From assembly GCA_036499165.1 (NCBI GenBank), contig DASYEE010000209.1, positions 1 to 64,000 of the forward strand: a stretch of 64,000 nt of DNA. The letters are read 5' to 3'. Origin of the DNA: Galbitalea sp036499165 (GTDB lineage Bacteria; Actinomycetota; Actinomycetes; Actinomycetales; Microbacteriaceae). Made by a program: the position numbers and the translations under genes. The notes beneath the pieces were generated by a model, which saw only the letters and a program-made list of their open reading frames with translations, was not told where the DNA came from and searched no databases. How positions within the stretch are numbered: position 1 is the stretch's first letter; every line of letters starts with the position of its first letter. Shown here piece after piece: positions 50,829 through 59,113 of this stretch.

Positions 50829-51785
50829 ATGAACGCAACATCGCCACTTCGGGTTGTCGTGCTCTCGGGCGGGATCTCGCACGAGCGTGACGTCTCACTG
50901 CGTTCCGGTCGTCGGGTAGCCGATAGCCTCGCTGAGCAGGGCATCAGCGTTGAACTGCGAGATCCGGACGCGAACATCCTCTCTTACCTGCAGGAGAGCC
51001 GCCCCGACGCCGTCTGGCCCGCGCTGCACGGCGCCAGTGGCGAGGATGGCGCGCTGCGCGGCCTGCTCGAATTTCTTGGCATCCCGTTCGTCGGTTCGCG
51101 TTCAGGCGCATCCAGGATGGCGTGGGACAAGCCGACCGCGAAGGTTCTCGTTGCCCAGGCTGGCGTCTCGACCCCGCACTCGATCACTCTCTCGCGCGAC
51201 GCCTTCAGGGAACTCGGCGCGACCAGTGTGCTCGACAGCATCGCCGATGAGCTCCCGATACCTGTCGTGGTGAAGCCGGCGCAGGGCGGATCAGCCCAGG
51301 GCGTCACCCTTGTCGACGACATCGCCGAGCTGCCACGCGCGATGGTGCATGCATACACATACTCCGATGTCGCGATCATCGAGCAGCGCATCATTGGAAC
51401 CGAGGTCGCTGTCGGCATCATCGATACGGGAGACGGCCCAGTCGCACTCCCCGCTGTCGAGATCGAGCCGCTTTCCGGTGTCTACAGCTTCGAGGCGCGC
51501 TACAACGCCGGGGAGACGCGCTTTTACATTCCGGCTCGACTTTCGGATGACGCGGTCGCGCGAGCATCGGAGGCCGCGATCGTGGCGCACAAGGCTCTCG
51601 GCCTGCGACACATCTCGCGAATCGACATCATCGTCGACAAGGCTGGCACGCCGTGGTTCCTGGAGGCCAGCGTCATGCCAGGGCTGACGGAGACCTCGCT
51701 GTTCCCCCTCGCGCTCGAGGCGGCCGGCCACGATGTCGGCTGGGTGTACTCGGCACTGGCAGACGCCGCTATAGCCGACTCCTGA
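50829..51785 (+). CDS. ddl: D-alanine--D-alanine ligase
   Basis: 318 residues with the ATP-grasp fold. VLSGGISHERDVSLRSG at the N-terminus and VVKPAQGGSAQGVTLV near 140 are typical; ISRIDIIVDKAGTPWFLE with a later VMPGLTETSLFP is the C-terminal active-site region. It joins two D-Ala for peptidoglycan precursors. It is on the short side of the family but complete. Confidence 0.9.
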   Translation: MNATSPLRVVVLSGGISHERDVSLRSGRRVADSLAEQGISVELRDPDANILSYLQESRPDAVWPALHGASGEDGALRGLLEFLGIPFVGSRSGASRMAWDKPTAKVLVAQAGVSTPHSITLSRDAFRELGATSVLDSIADELPIPVVVKPAQGGSAQGVTLVDDIAELPRAMVHAYTYSDVAIIEQRIIGTEVAVGIIDTGDGPVALPAVEIEPLSGVYSFEARYNAGETRFYIPARLSDDAVARASEAAIVAHKALGLRHISRIDIIVDKAGTPWFLEASVMPGLTETSLFPLALEAAGHDVGWVYSALADAAIADS

Positions 51786-51791
51786 GCGACT

Positions 51792-51925
51792 CGCTGGTCG
51801 AGTAGCCGCGCGGTCGGCATTCCGCTGGTCGAGTAGCCGCGCGGTCGGTATTCCGCTGGTCGAGTAGCCGCGCGGTCGGTATTCCGGTGGTCGAGTAGCC
51901 GCGCGGAGCCGGCGTTATCGAGACC
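51792..51925. repeat. Tandem copies of the GGTCGAG intergenic element
   Basis: Three nearly identical 31-bp units (51792-51822, 51823-51853, 51854-51884), each starting CGCTGGTCGAGTAGCCG, are followed by one complete element (51885-51925) that ends GTTATCGAGACC. The first three units contain only the left half of the element. It lies between the convergent stops of ddl and parB. Confidence 0.85.
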
Positions 51926-51945
51926 AGCCCAGCAAAAAGTGCCGG

Positions 51946-52902
51946 TCAGCGCCCAAATCCGTCGATGTTCATCTCGCCCAGGATCCTGTTGAGGTCGGCA
52001 ACGGTCGCGAAATCAATGACAATCGTGCCCTTGGATGCGCCGAGGCTGACCTTGACCCGAGTATTCAGCCGGTCGCCAAGTCGCCCGGCAATCTCATCCA
52101 GGTGACCCTGTCGTCCCCCTGCAGCGGGCTTCACCCGACGGGTCTTCGGTGAGGTCTGGCTGGCAGCGGCTTCGGCCTGGCGGACGGACAGGTCTTCGTT
52201 GACGATCTTGTCCGACAGCCGCTCCATCGCCGCCCCATCGCCCGCGGCGAGGATCGCGCGCGCGTGACCAGCACTCAGCACGCCAGCGGCGACCCGCTGC
52301 TGCACGGTCGCGGGGAGTTTCAGGAGGCGCAGCGTGTTCGTGATCTGCGGGCGCGAGCGACCGATCCGGTCTCCGAGCTGCTCCTGGGTGATTCCGAAGT
52401 CGCTGAGCAGCTGTTGGTAGGCCGACGCCTCCTCCAGCGGATTCAGGTTGGCCCTGTGAAGGTTCTCCAGCAGGGCATCGCGCAGCATGTTCTCATCTGC
52501 GGTGTTCTTGATGACCGCCGGGATGGTGTCGAGTCCGAGTTGCTTTGTTGCGCGCAGCCGACGCTCGCCCATGATCAGTTCGTATTGTGGGCCACCGGCC
52601 TTGGCCCCGACGAGAGGGCGAACCACGATGGGCTGCAATACGCCGATCTCACGAATCGAGACGACCAACTCTTCCAATTCGTCGGTGCTAAATTCCGTGC
52701 GCGGCTGCTGCGGGTTCGGAACAATGTCCGCGGGGGAGAGGTTTGCGAGCCGCGCCCCGGGTACCGCCAATAGATCGACGGGCTGGTCGTCGCTGGACTC
52801 GGGGAAGAAGACGTCGACGGGACGCTCGGCGCTCGGGTCATCCTGTGTGGGAATAAGCGCTCCGATGCCTCGGCCCAGTCCAGTTCGTCGCGGTGTGGCC
52901 AT
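51946..52902 (-). CDS. parB: Chromosome partitioning protein ParB
   Basis: 318 residues from the ATG at 52902 that overlaps the parA stop by one base. The N-terminal CTPase domain contains GERRLRATKQLG (the GERRxRA motif). The helix-turn-helix includes FGITQEQLGDRIGRSRPQITNTLRLL, and the C-terminal dimerisation domain ends DGFGR. It binds parS sites and spreads to load SMC. The two parS sites lie just upstream of parA. Confidence 0.95.
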   Translation of the reverse strand: MATPRRTGLGRGIGALIPTQDDPSAERPVDVFFPESSDDQPVDLLAVPGARLANLSPADIVPNPQQPRTEFSTDELEELVVSIREIGVLQPIVVRPLVGAKAGGPQYELIMGERRLRATKQLGLDTIPAVIKNTADENMLRDALLENLHRANLNPLEEASAYQQLLSDFGITQEQLGDRIGRSRPQITNTLRLLKLPATVQQRVAAGVLSAGHARAILAAGDGAAMERLSDKIVNEDLSVRQAEAAASQTSPKTRRVKPAAGGRQGHLDEIAGRLGDRLNTRVKVSLGASKGTIVIDFATVADLNRILGEMNIDGFGR

Positions 52903-53828
52903 CAGGCAGGTGCTCCTCGGCGTGCAATTTCGGCGGCTGCCTCGAGATACGAGAGCGAGCCTGTTGAGTTGGTGTCGTAGCTGATGACGCTCTGCCCGTA
53001 GCTCGGCGCCTCCGAAATTCGCACCGATCGGGGGATGACCGCGTTCAAGACCTGTTTCGGGAAGTGGTCGCGCACCTCCTGGGCCACCTGGTTGGCCAAA
53101 TTCGTGCGGCTGTCGTACATCGTCAGCAGGATCGTCGACACGTTGAGCGTGGGATTGAGGTGTCGCTCGATCAATTCGATGTTCTTGAGCAGCTGGCTGA
53201 GACCCTCGAGCGCGTAATACTCGCACTGGATGGGGATGAGCACCTCGTGCGCCGCAACGAACGCGTTGATTGTGAGCAGCCCGAGCGATGGCGGGCAGTC
53301 GATGAAGACGTAGTGGAAGGGTTCTGCGCTTTCATCGAGGAACTTGTCGAGCGCCGTACGGAGGCGTTGCTCCCGCGCAACCAGCGAGACGAGCTCGATC
53401 TCGGCGCCGGCAAGGTGGATCGTGGCCGGCAGGCAATACAGCTCGGCAAATTCCGGGCTCTTCTGAATAACCTCGGCCATGTCCTGGTCGTTGATGATCA
53501 CGTCATAGACGCTCACGGTCTCCGAGCGGTGTTCTACCCCCAGCGCCGTGGATGCGTTGCCCTGGGGGTCGAGGTCGATGACGAGTACGCGCGCGCCTGA
53601 ACGGGCCAGCGCCGCCGCCAGGTTGACGGTCGTCGTGGTCTTGCCTACCCCGCCCTTCTGGTTCGCCACCGTGAAGATCCGGGGCTTTGATGGCAGGGGA
53701 AGCTGGGTTGCCGCCAGCTGCAGCCGGCGGCGCGTGGTCTCGGCGAGCTCGAGAGCAAGAGGCGTCGAGACATCGAACGAGGACGCCGCAGCAGGTGCTT
53801 CGGCGAGGTCGCCTTCTGGATGTTCCAC
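52902..53828 (-). CDS. parA: Chromosome partitioning ATPase ParA
   Basis: 308 residues from the GTG at 53828, which has AGAAGG 6 bases upstream; an ATG at 53867 is further out. Deviant Walker A is KGGVGKTTT (near residue 63) and Walker B is FIDCPPSLGLL. It is a dynamic ATPase that moves ParB-parS complexes. The chosen start codon lies inside a parS site, so autoregulation by ParB is likely. Confidence 0.95.
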   Translation of the reverse strand: MEHPEGDLAEAPAAASSFDVSTPLALELAETTRRRLQLAATQLPLPSKPRIFTVANQKGGVGKTTTTVNLAAALARSGARVLVIDLDPQGNASTALGVEHRSETVSVYDVIINDQDMAEVIQKSPEFAELYCLPATIHLAGAEIELVSLVAREQRLRTALDKFLDESAEPFHYVFIDCPPSLGLLTINAFVAAHEVLIPIQCEYYALEGLSQLLKNIELIERHLNPTLNVSTILLTMYDSRTNLANQVAQEVRDHFPKQVLNAVIPRSVRISEAPSYGQSVISYDTNSTGSLSYLEAAAEIARRGAPA

Positions 53829-53836
53829 GTGAAACC
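53821..53836. promoter_or_regulatory. parS site 1 (covers the parA start codon)
   Basis: TGTTCCACGTGAAACC matches the universal parS palindrome TGTTTCACGTGAAACA at 14 of 16 positions. The central CACGTG supplies the GTG start codon of parA. Confidence 0.85.
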
Positions 53837-53867
53837 TTCTGTGAGTTGTTGGCGAGCTGCCGGACAA

Positions 53868-54587
53868 TCAGTCCACTGTAGCTCTAAAGACGCGGGTCAC
53901 TTCTGGCAGGATTCCTGCCCCGAGTTCGATGACCTCGACGTCGATGAGATGAGCCTTCTTGATCTGTTTCGAAGCAGCTTTGACCTCATCCTCGACGCGC
54001 GCGCCCTTCAGGAATACCATCTCGCCGCCGTAGCGGAGCAGGGGAGCGGTGGCAGGAATGAGCTTCGTCAACGCGGTCACCGCGCGCGCCGTCACCTGAT
54101 CAAGGGGCTTCGGCAACTTCGTTTCCTCAGCGCGAGCCCTGACAACAGAAACGTTGTCCAAGCCCAGAGCACGAGCTTCGGCTTCGAGCCATTCGACTCG
54201 ACGCTCCATTGGCTCGATTAGGACCAGGTGGACGTCCGGACGAGCGATCGCGAGCACCAGGCCAGGCAGGCCGGCGCCACTACCGACATCCCCAACAACA
54301 CCCTCCCGCAGGAGCGGTGCAAGCAAAACACAGTTCAGGATGTGGCGGCTCCACAGCCGCGGTAGCTCAAGGGGGCCAATCAGCCCCAGCTCCTCGCCCC
54401 GTGCGGCAAGATCTGCCGTGTACTGCCGAGCCAGGTCTATCCGTTCGCCAAACAATTCGGCCGCAACTGACGGCTCTCGCTCGACGATGATCTCGGTCAA
54501 TGTTTCACGTGAAACGGTGAGAGCGTCACTTCGCCCGGGAGATGACGGTGTGGCGGTCGCGACCTTCGCCCTCGGACTCCGAGACAT
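53868..54587 (-). CDS. rsmG: 16S rRNA (guanine-N7) methyltransferase RsmG
   Basis: 239 residues. The SAM-binding core GDVGSGAGLPGLVLAI (near residue 100) and a later TARAVTALTKLIPATAPLL are typical of GidB/RsmG. It methylates G527 (E. coli numbering) of 16S rRNA. Start chosen at the ATG 54587, overlapping jag by about 60 bases; a later start near the parS site is possible. It is part of the conserved rpmH-to-parB block. Confidence 0.92.
   Translation of the reverse strand: MSRSPRAKVATATPSSPGRSDALTVSRETLTEIIVEREPSVAAELFGERIDLARQYTADLAARGEELGLIGPLELPRLWSRHILNCVLLAPLLREGVVGDVGSGAGLPGLVLAIARPDVHLVLIEPMERRVEWLEAEARALGLDNVSVVRARAEETKLPKPLDQVTARAVTALTKLIPATAPLLRYGGEMVFLKGARVEDEVKAASKQIKKAHLIDVEVIELGAGILPEVTRVFRATVD
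54501..54516. promoter_or_regulatory. parS site 2 (inside the 5' part of rsmG)
   Basis: TGTTTCACGTGAAACG matches the consensus parS at 15 of 16 positions. It is 680 bases from site 1 and about 2.8 kb from dnaA, the expected place for an origin-proximal centromere. Confidence 0.92.
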
Positions 54588-55158
54588 AGCCGCGCTCGCT
54601 CACGATGTCATGCACAAGCTTGCGCTCGTATGACGACATCGCGGGGAGTGAGGCAGCCTCCGCGCCGTCGTCCAAGCGAGAAATTGCCTTATCGACGAGA
54701 ACACCAAGCTCCGTGGCGCGCGCATCGCGTGAACCGCCGACGTCCAGGATCAACCGTGAGAAGGCACCGGACTTCGTCTGCACAGCGATGCGGGTCAATT
54801 CCTGCAACGCGTTCACGGTGTCGGGCTTCGACAAGATGCGAAGGTTCGTGCTGCCCTCACCGGCGCTCACAGAAATATATGCGCGGCCACCGCGAGTGTC
54901 GATGTCGATGTCGCCGTCCAGATCTGCAATGTCGAGCAGCTCCTCGATGTAGTCGGCGGCAATGTCGCCTTCTTCCTCGATCTGCCCAGCGCTACGCGGT
55001 TCCGCGTCGTCAGCGGATTCGCCATCGGCCGATGCGGGGGATGCGACAACTGCGTCATCCCGTCCGTCTTCAGCTGCGGAGTCGATCGACTCTGTCTCAA
55101 TCAGTTCGGCCTCTGCGACTTCGGCTGCTGCCGATTCGGTCTCGGTGACGTCGCTCAT
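54526..55158 (-). CDS. jag: Jag/KhpB family RNA-binding protein
   Basis: 210 residues. The N-terminal 70 are an acidic linker rich in Glu, Asp, Ser and Ala. A KH-like domain (DIDTRGGRAYISVSAGEGS) and a C-terminal R3H domain (SSYERKLVHDIVSERGYVSESEGEGRDR) follow. Proteins of this family bind RNA and influence cell division and wall synthesis. It is encoded between yidC and rsmG, and overlaps yidC by 4 bases. Confidence 0.92.
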   Translation of the reverse strand: MSDVTETESAAAEVAEAELIETESIDSAAEDGRDDAVVASPASADGESADDAEPRSAGQIEEEGDIAADYIEELLDIADLDGDIDIDTRGGRAYISVSAGEGSTNLRILSKPDTVNALQELTRIAVQTKSGAFSRLILDVGGSRDARATELGVLVDKAISRLDDGAEAASLPAMSSYERKLVHDIVSERGYVSESEGEGRDRHTVISRAK

Positions 55159-56177
55159 TTCTTGCTTCCACTCTTCTTGGCGCGGGCCTTACCCGCGGGC
55201 TGTTGACGCTGCGTTGTCACGCGCTTCGGTTCTTCGACGATCGTGAACGCTCCACCGGTTGACGTGCCACCCGCGCCCTCGGCCGCCAGTTCAGGTCTGC
55301 GCTGGCGCCGACGGTCAAGCCGTGCCTCGCGAGCGAGCGCTGCTTCCGACCCGGGAACGGGCATCGAGCGGATGACCAGGAACTGCTGGCCCATGGTCCA
55401 GAGGTTTCCGAAAACCCAGTAGAACATGACGCCGAGCGCGAAGCTGAAACCACTGAAGATGAAGATGAACGGCAGGATGTAGAGCAGAATCCGCTGCTGC
55501 TTGTATGTCGGGCTCGCCTTCATCTCGGGCGACTGGTTCTTCGACATGATCTGCAGCTGCGTGTAGAACTGCGTGGCAGACATCAGCACGATCATGCCGA
55601 TCGCGATCCCGATGACCCAACCGTTGCCGTCCGCGGTCGACAGGGTCAAGTGCAACGGTGCGACATTGAAAAGGCTCGCGTGACCGAACGAATAGGCCAG
55701 GGTCCTGCCGTCGGCCGTGTTCGTGCCGAGCAGCCCGACGACGGTTGGCACCTTCGCCTGTGCTCCGGTGAGTGTCGCCGTCAGTGAAAGGAACACCGGC
55801 ATCTGAATCAGGAGAGGCAGGCAGGAACTCAGCGGGTTTGTGCCCGTGCGCTTATAAAGCTCCATGGTCTCTCGCGACATGGCCTCGCGTGAGAACTGGT
55901 CTTTCTTTCCCTTGTACTTGTCCTGGATCTTCTTGAGTTGGGGCGCGACTTCGAGCATCCGGCGCTGGCTCTTGATCTGTCGGACGAAGATCGGGATGAG
56001 GGCCGAACGCACGACGATTACCAGACCGAGGATCGACAGGATCCAGGTGAGACCCGCATCCGGGTCCAGACCGATGGCGGTCCAGAACCAGTGAAAGGCC
56101 CACAGCAGGAGCTCGATGACCCACTTGATGGGCCACAGCACAACGCTGAGATCGGAGATGATTTTGGTGAGATCCAT
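55155..56177 (-). CDS. yidC: Membrane protein insertase YidC
   Basis: 340 residues. It has a first helix, then the conserved core with the positively charged groove residue in ILSILGLVIVVRSALIP, the cytoplasmic hairpin QLKKIQDKYKG, and hydrophobic helices with CLPLLIQMPVFLSL. The basic C-terminal tail (RQQPAGKARAKKSGSKK) probably contacts ribosomes. It lacks the large periplasmic domain of E. coli YidC, as expected in Gram-positives. Confidence 0.95.
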   Translation of the reverse strand: MDLTKIISDLSVVLWPIKWVIELLLWAFHWFWTAIGLDPDAGLTWILSILGLVIVVRSALIPIFVRQIKSQRRMLEVAPQLKKIQDKYKGKKDQFSREAMSRETMELYKRTGTNPLSSCLPLLIQMPVFLSLTATLTGAQAKVPTVVGLLGTNTADGRTLAYSFGHASLFNVAPLHLTLSTADGNGWVIGIAIGMIVLMSATQFYTQLQIMSKNQSPEMKASPTYKQQRILLYILPFIFIFSGFSFALGVMFYWVFGNLWTMGQQFLVIRSMPVPGSEAALAREARLDRRRQRRPELAAEGAGGTSTGGAFTIVEEPKRVTTQRQQPAGKARAKKSGSKK

Positions 56178-56186
56178 TGGTGCGGG

Positions 56187-56498
56187 TCAGCTCTTTCCGT
56201 GGCCGGGTGTAACAACAAATCCAAAGGGCGTCAGCGAGTACCGCTGCACGCGACGGGCAGGAACGTCATCGACGCCACCTTCAGCCCATGGGTGGCACCG
56301 CGCGATCCGCCAGGATCCCATCGCGACACCGCGAATGACCCCGTACTGCTGGATGGCCTGCAGCGCATAGTGCGAACATGACGGGTAATAGCGACAGACG
56401 TCACCATAGAGAGGCGAGATCACCTTGCGATAACCGCGAAGGATGACCACACAGCAGTTGCGCGGAAGTAGCCATAAAAAGGCTCCAACTCGCTTCAT
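56187..56498 (-). CDS. yidD: Membrane protein insertion efficiency factor YidD
   Basis: 103 residues. The YidD signature with three cysteines is seen: YRKVISPLYGDVCRYYPSCS and HYALQAIQQYGVIRG, then RIARCHPWAEGG. It helps YidC insert proteins. The start overlaps the rnpA stop by 4 bases, the normal order rpmH-rnpA-yidD-yidC. Confidence 0.95.
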   Translation of the reverse strand: MKRVGAFLWLLPRNCCVVILRGYRKVISPLYGDVCRYYPSCSHYALQAIQQYGVIRGVAMGSWRIARCHPWAEGGVDDVPARRVQRYSLTPFGFVVTPGHGKS

Positions 56499-56878
56499 CG
56501 CTTCCCGGCCTCGTCCCCGCGAACACTGGGTTCAGCGGCTTTATTCTCAATAGCTCTCTCACCGAGAGCATTCAGGACCTCACCACGCAGGTTAGACCAC
56601 GAAACCTCGGGGGATCCTGGCAGTGCACGAATCACGACGTCGTGACCGACGGGATGCAGCTGCAGTGCCTCGCGGCCTATTGCGCGGAATCGCCTCGTAA
56701 CCAGGTTGCGCGTCACCGAGTTGCCGACGGTCTTCGAGACGATGAAACCAAATCGAGTAGGCGCGTCACCTCGCGGGGCCACGTACACCAGGGTGTGTGG
56801 CGTGCTCGTGCGCCGACCGCGCCGGACCGTCGTCTTATAGTCAGCAGCGCTGACGACGCGATTCGCTCGGGCGAGCAC
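56495..56878 (-). CDS. rnpA: Ribonuclease P protein component
   Basis: 127 residues from GTG. FGFIVSKTVGNSVTRNLVTRRFRAI is the RnpA signature with the basic RNA-binding helix. It assists the RNase P RNA in 5' maturation of tRNAs. It is followed by yidD in an overlapping arrangement. Confidence 0.94.
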   Translation of the reverse strand: MLARANRVVSAADYKTTVRRGRRTSTPHTLVYVAPRGDAPTRFGFIVSKTVGNSVTRNLVTRRFRAIGREALQLHPVGHDVVIRALPGSPEVSWSNLRGEVLNALGERAIENKAAEPSVRGDEAGKR

Positions 56879-56902
56879 GAGACTGCTACTCAGGCGAGTG
56901 AG

Positions 56903-57040
56903 TTACGCGGACAGCTCGGTGCGACCCTTGCGGCGACGCGCCGCGAGGATGGAGCGACCGGCACGGGTGCGCATGCGCAGACGGAAGCCGTGCACCTTGG
57001 CGCGACGACGATTGTTTGGCTGGAAGGTTCTCTTGCTCAT
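56903..57040 (-). CDS. rpmH: 50S ribosomal protein L34
   Basis: 45 residues, MSKRTFQPNNRRRAKVHGF to KGRTELSA, the universal L34 sequence. It starts at 57040 with GGAG upstream and is the first gene of the leftward origin operon. It lies 24 bases before rnpA. Confidence 0.97.
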   Translation of the reverse strand: MSKRTFQPNNRRRAKVHGFRLRMRTRAGRSILAARRRKGRTELSA

Positions 57041-57113
57041 AGCTGTTCTCCGTTAACCCAGCTGTGAACGCCGGAAGAAGTAGGTGGCCAGACGGCCGGA
57101 AGTCAACTGGTTA

Positions 57114-57142
57114 AAAATACGGCGTTAAACCGGGTTGGTCAA
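57114..57142 (-). promoter_or_regulatory. Probable rpmH promoter
   Basis: On the minus strand TTGACC (57142-57137) and TATTTT (57119-57114) are separated by exactly 17 bases, about 75 bases before the rpmH start. This is a good match to a housekeeping sigma-70-type promoter. Confidence 0.6.
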
Positions 57143-57164
57143 ACCAACGGACCGAAACGACCTA

Positions 57165-57302
57165 TTATCCACAACTTCCTTTTCGAAGTTGGTAGCGACA
57201 CCCTGTGGACAACTAAGGTGAAGGACAGCCTTTCTGGTCCGCTAGATCAGGCATAAACGTCGTCAGGCACTGTACAACGCAGGTGCATAACCCTGTGAAT
57301 AA
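57165..57302. promoter_or_regulatory. DnaA boxes upstream of dnaA
   Basis: TTATCCACA (57165-57173) is a perfect DnaA box. TGTGGACAA (57204-57212) is the complement of TTGTCCACA, and TGTGAATAA (57294-57302) is the complement of TTATTCACA. The sites lie between rpmH and dnaA and may autoregulate dnaA or belong to a bipartite origin. Confidence 0.75.
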
Positions 57303-57325
57303 GTATCCACGGAGATTTGGTCAAT

Positions 57326-58747
57326 ATGACAGAGGTACCCGATTCCACGAGGGACATCTGGTCAACAGTTCTTGCACAGCTCACGACTGATCCGCGTATT
57401 ACTCCCCAGCTCCAGGGATTCGTCAGCCTCGTGGAGCCGAAGGGCGTGATGGCGGGAACGCTCTACCTCGAGGTGCCGAACGAACTCACGAGGGGCATGC
57501 TCGAACAGCGCATTCGCGTCCCGCTCCTCAATGCGATTTCGGGCCTCGACGAAACTGCCGAGGTCTCCACCTTCGCAATCGTGGTCAATCCCGAGATCCA
57601 GCCCGACCTCCTTGAACGCGCAGAGACAGTAGAAGACCAGCCGTACATCGACACCTCAACCGTTTCGGCATCCCTCGACCAAAACAACACGGCACCGCGG
57701 GCGCCCGGCAGACTCAACCCGAAGTACAGCTTCGACAACTTCGTCATCGGGGGCTCCAACCGATTCGCGCACGCCGCAGCGGTTGCTGTCGCAGAGGCGC
57801 CGGCCAAGGCATACAACCCACTGTTCATCTATGGCGACTCTGGTCTCGGCAAGACCCACTTGTTGCACGCCATCGGTCACTACGCCGCCAACCTCTACCC
57901 GGGTATCCGCGTCAGGTATGTCAGCTCCGAGGAATTCACTAACGACTTCATCAACTCGATCGCTAATAACAGGGCATCGGTGTTCCAATCCCGTTATCGA
58001 GAGATCGACATCCTGCTGATCGACGACATTCAGTTTCTGCAACGTGCTGTCGAGACCCAAGAGGCGTTCTTCCACACTTTCAACACTCTGCACGACCACA
58101 ACAAGCAGGTCGTGATCACGAGCGACGTCGCTCCCAAACACCTCACCGGCTTCGAGGACAGGATGCGCAGCCGGTTCGAGTGGGGCCTCATCACGGATGT
58201 CCAGGCACCAGACCTCGAAACCCGCATCGCTATTCTTCGCAAGAAGGCCCAAAGCGATCGCCTGCAGGTGAGCAACGAGATCCTTGAATATATGGCGTCG
58301 AAGGTGTCGTCGAATATCCGCGAACTTGAGGGAACCCTGATCCGGGTAACCGCCTTCGCAAACCTCAATCGCACGCCGATCGACCTGGCGCTCGTTCAAA
58401 CGGTCTTGAAAGACCTCATCACTCTCGATGAAGACAACATCATCGCGCCGGCAGACATCATCAACCACACCGCCGACTACTTCAAACTCACCGTCGACGA
58501 TCTCTATGGCTCCTCTCGCTCACAGGCAGTAGCGACGGCGAGGCAGATCGCCATGTATCTCTGCCGCGAAATGACCAACCTCTCGCTTCCCAAGATCGGC
58601 CAGTTGTTCGGCAACCGCGACCACACAACGGTCATGTATGCGAACAAGAAGATCACCGAGCTCATGAAGGAGCGTCGCTCGATCTACAACCAGGTCACGG
58701 AGCTCACCAGCCGGATCAAGCAAAACCATCGCTATAACAAGGCGTGA
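57326..58747 (+). CDS. dnaA: Chromosomal replication initiator DnaA
   Basis: 473 residues from the ATG at 57326, with GGAG 11 bases upstream; a TTG at 57317 is too close to it. Domain I is at the N-terminus, Walker A is GDSGLGKTHLLHA (near 170), Walker B is ILLIDDIQFL (near 230), and the DnaA signature NRDHTTVMYANKK (near 429) lies in the DNA-binding domain. Domain II is short compared with streptomycetes. DnaA-box regions lie on both sides. Confidence 0.97.
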   Translation: MTEVPDSTRDIWSTVLAQLTTDPRITPQLQGFVSLVEPKGVMAGTLYLEVPNELTRGMLEQRIRVPLLNAISGLDETAEVSTFAIVVNPEIQPDLLERAETVEDQPYIDTSTVSASLDQNNTAPRAPGRLNPKYSFDNFVIGGSNRFAHAAAVAVAEAPAKAYNPLFIYGDSGLGKTHLLHAIGHYAANLYPGIRVRYVSSEEFTNDFINSIANNRASVFQSRYREIDILLIDDIQFLQRAVETQEAFFHTFNTLHDHNKQVVITSDVAPKHLTGFEDRMRSRFEWGLITDVQAPDLETRIAILRKKAQSDRLQVSNEILEYMASKVSSNIRELEGTLIRVTAFANLNRTPIDLALVQTVLKDLITLDEDNIIAPADIINHTADYFKLTVDDLYGSSRSQAVATARQIAMYLCREMTNLSLPKIGQLFGNRDHTTVMYANKKITELMKERRSIYNQVTELTSRIKQNHRYNKA

Positions 58748-59113
58748 CCAGCTAAATCGCTTCCGACGGCGTGATCGAGTTCCCACAGTGTGGATAACCT
58801 GTGCAAAACGTGCGGAACGCGCCGGAACAGTTTGTTGACTGTTAATGCCAACCTGTGGAAATGGAATCGTGGCGGATGTCTCCTGTTAGCAACCACAGCC
58901 GATCAATGCACAGGCGCTCAACATCTCACACGGTTGTAGTTACCTTGTAATTACAGGCATCCGCAGTACTTACCAACAGTTTCCACAGCGGTTAAGAATT
59001 TTAACCTCTTTAATGAATTAGCTATCCCGAACATAACCTTTGGTTCGGCGCCTCAGTCGCTGTGCCAGTATTAATCCGCCGTCCGTCCGTTTCGGCGCGT
59101 AAGGGGTGAACCC
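58748..59113. other. Probable replication origin oriC (dnaA-dnaN intergenic region)
   Basis: 366 bases without a gene. A perfect DnaA box TGTGGATAA (58789-58797, complement of TTATCCACA) and weaker relatives at 58854-58862 and about 58980-58988 are seen. An AT-rich run with TTAAGAATTTTAACCTC and TTTAATGAATTAG (about 58992-59022) could be the unwinding element. This is the usual oriC place in actinobacteria. Confidence 0.8.

Noticed and set aside
51792..51925. 31-bp tandem repeats as a CRISPR array
   Set aside because: Units are directly adjacent with no spacers and end in a known type of intergenic element; no cas genes nearby.
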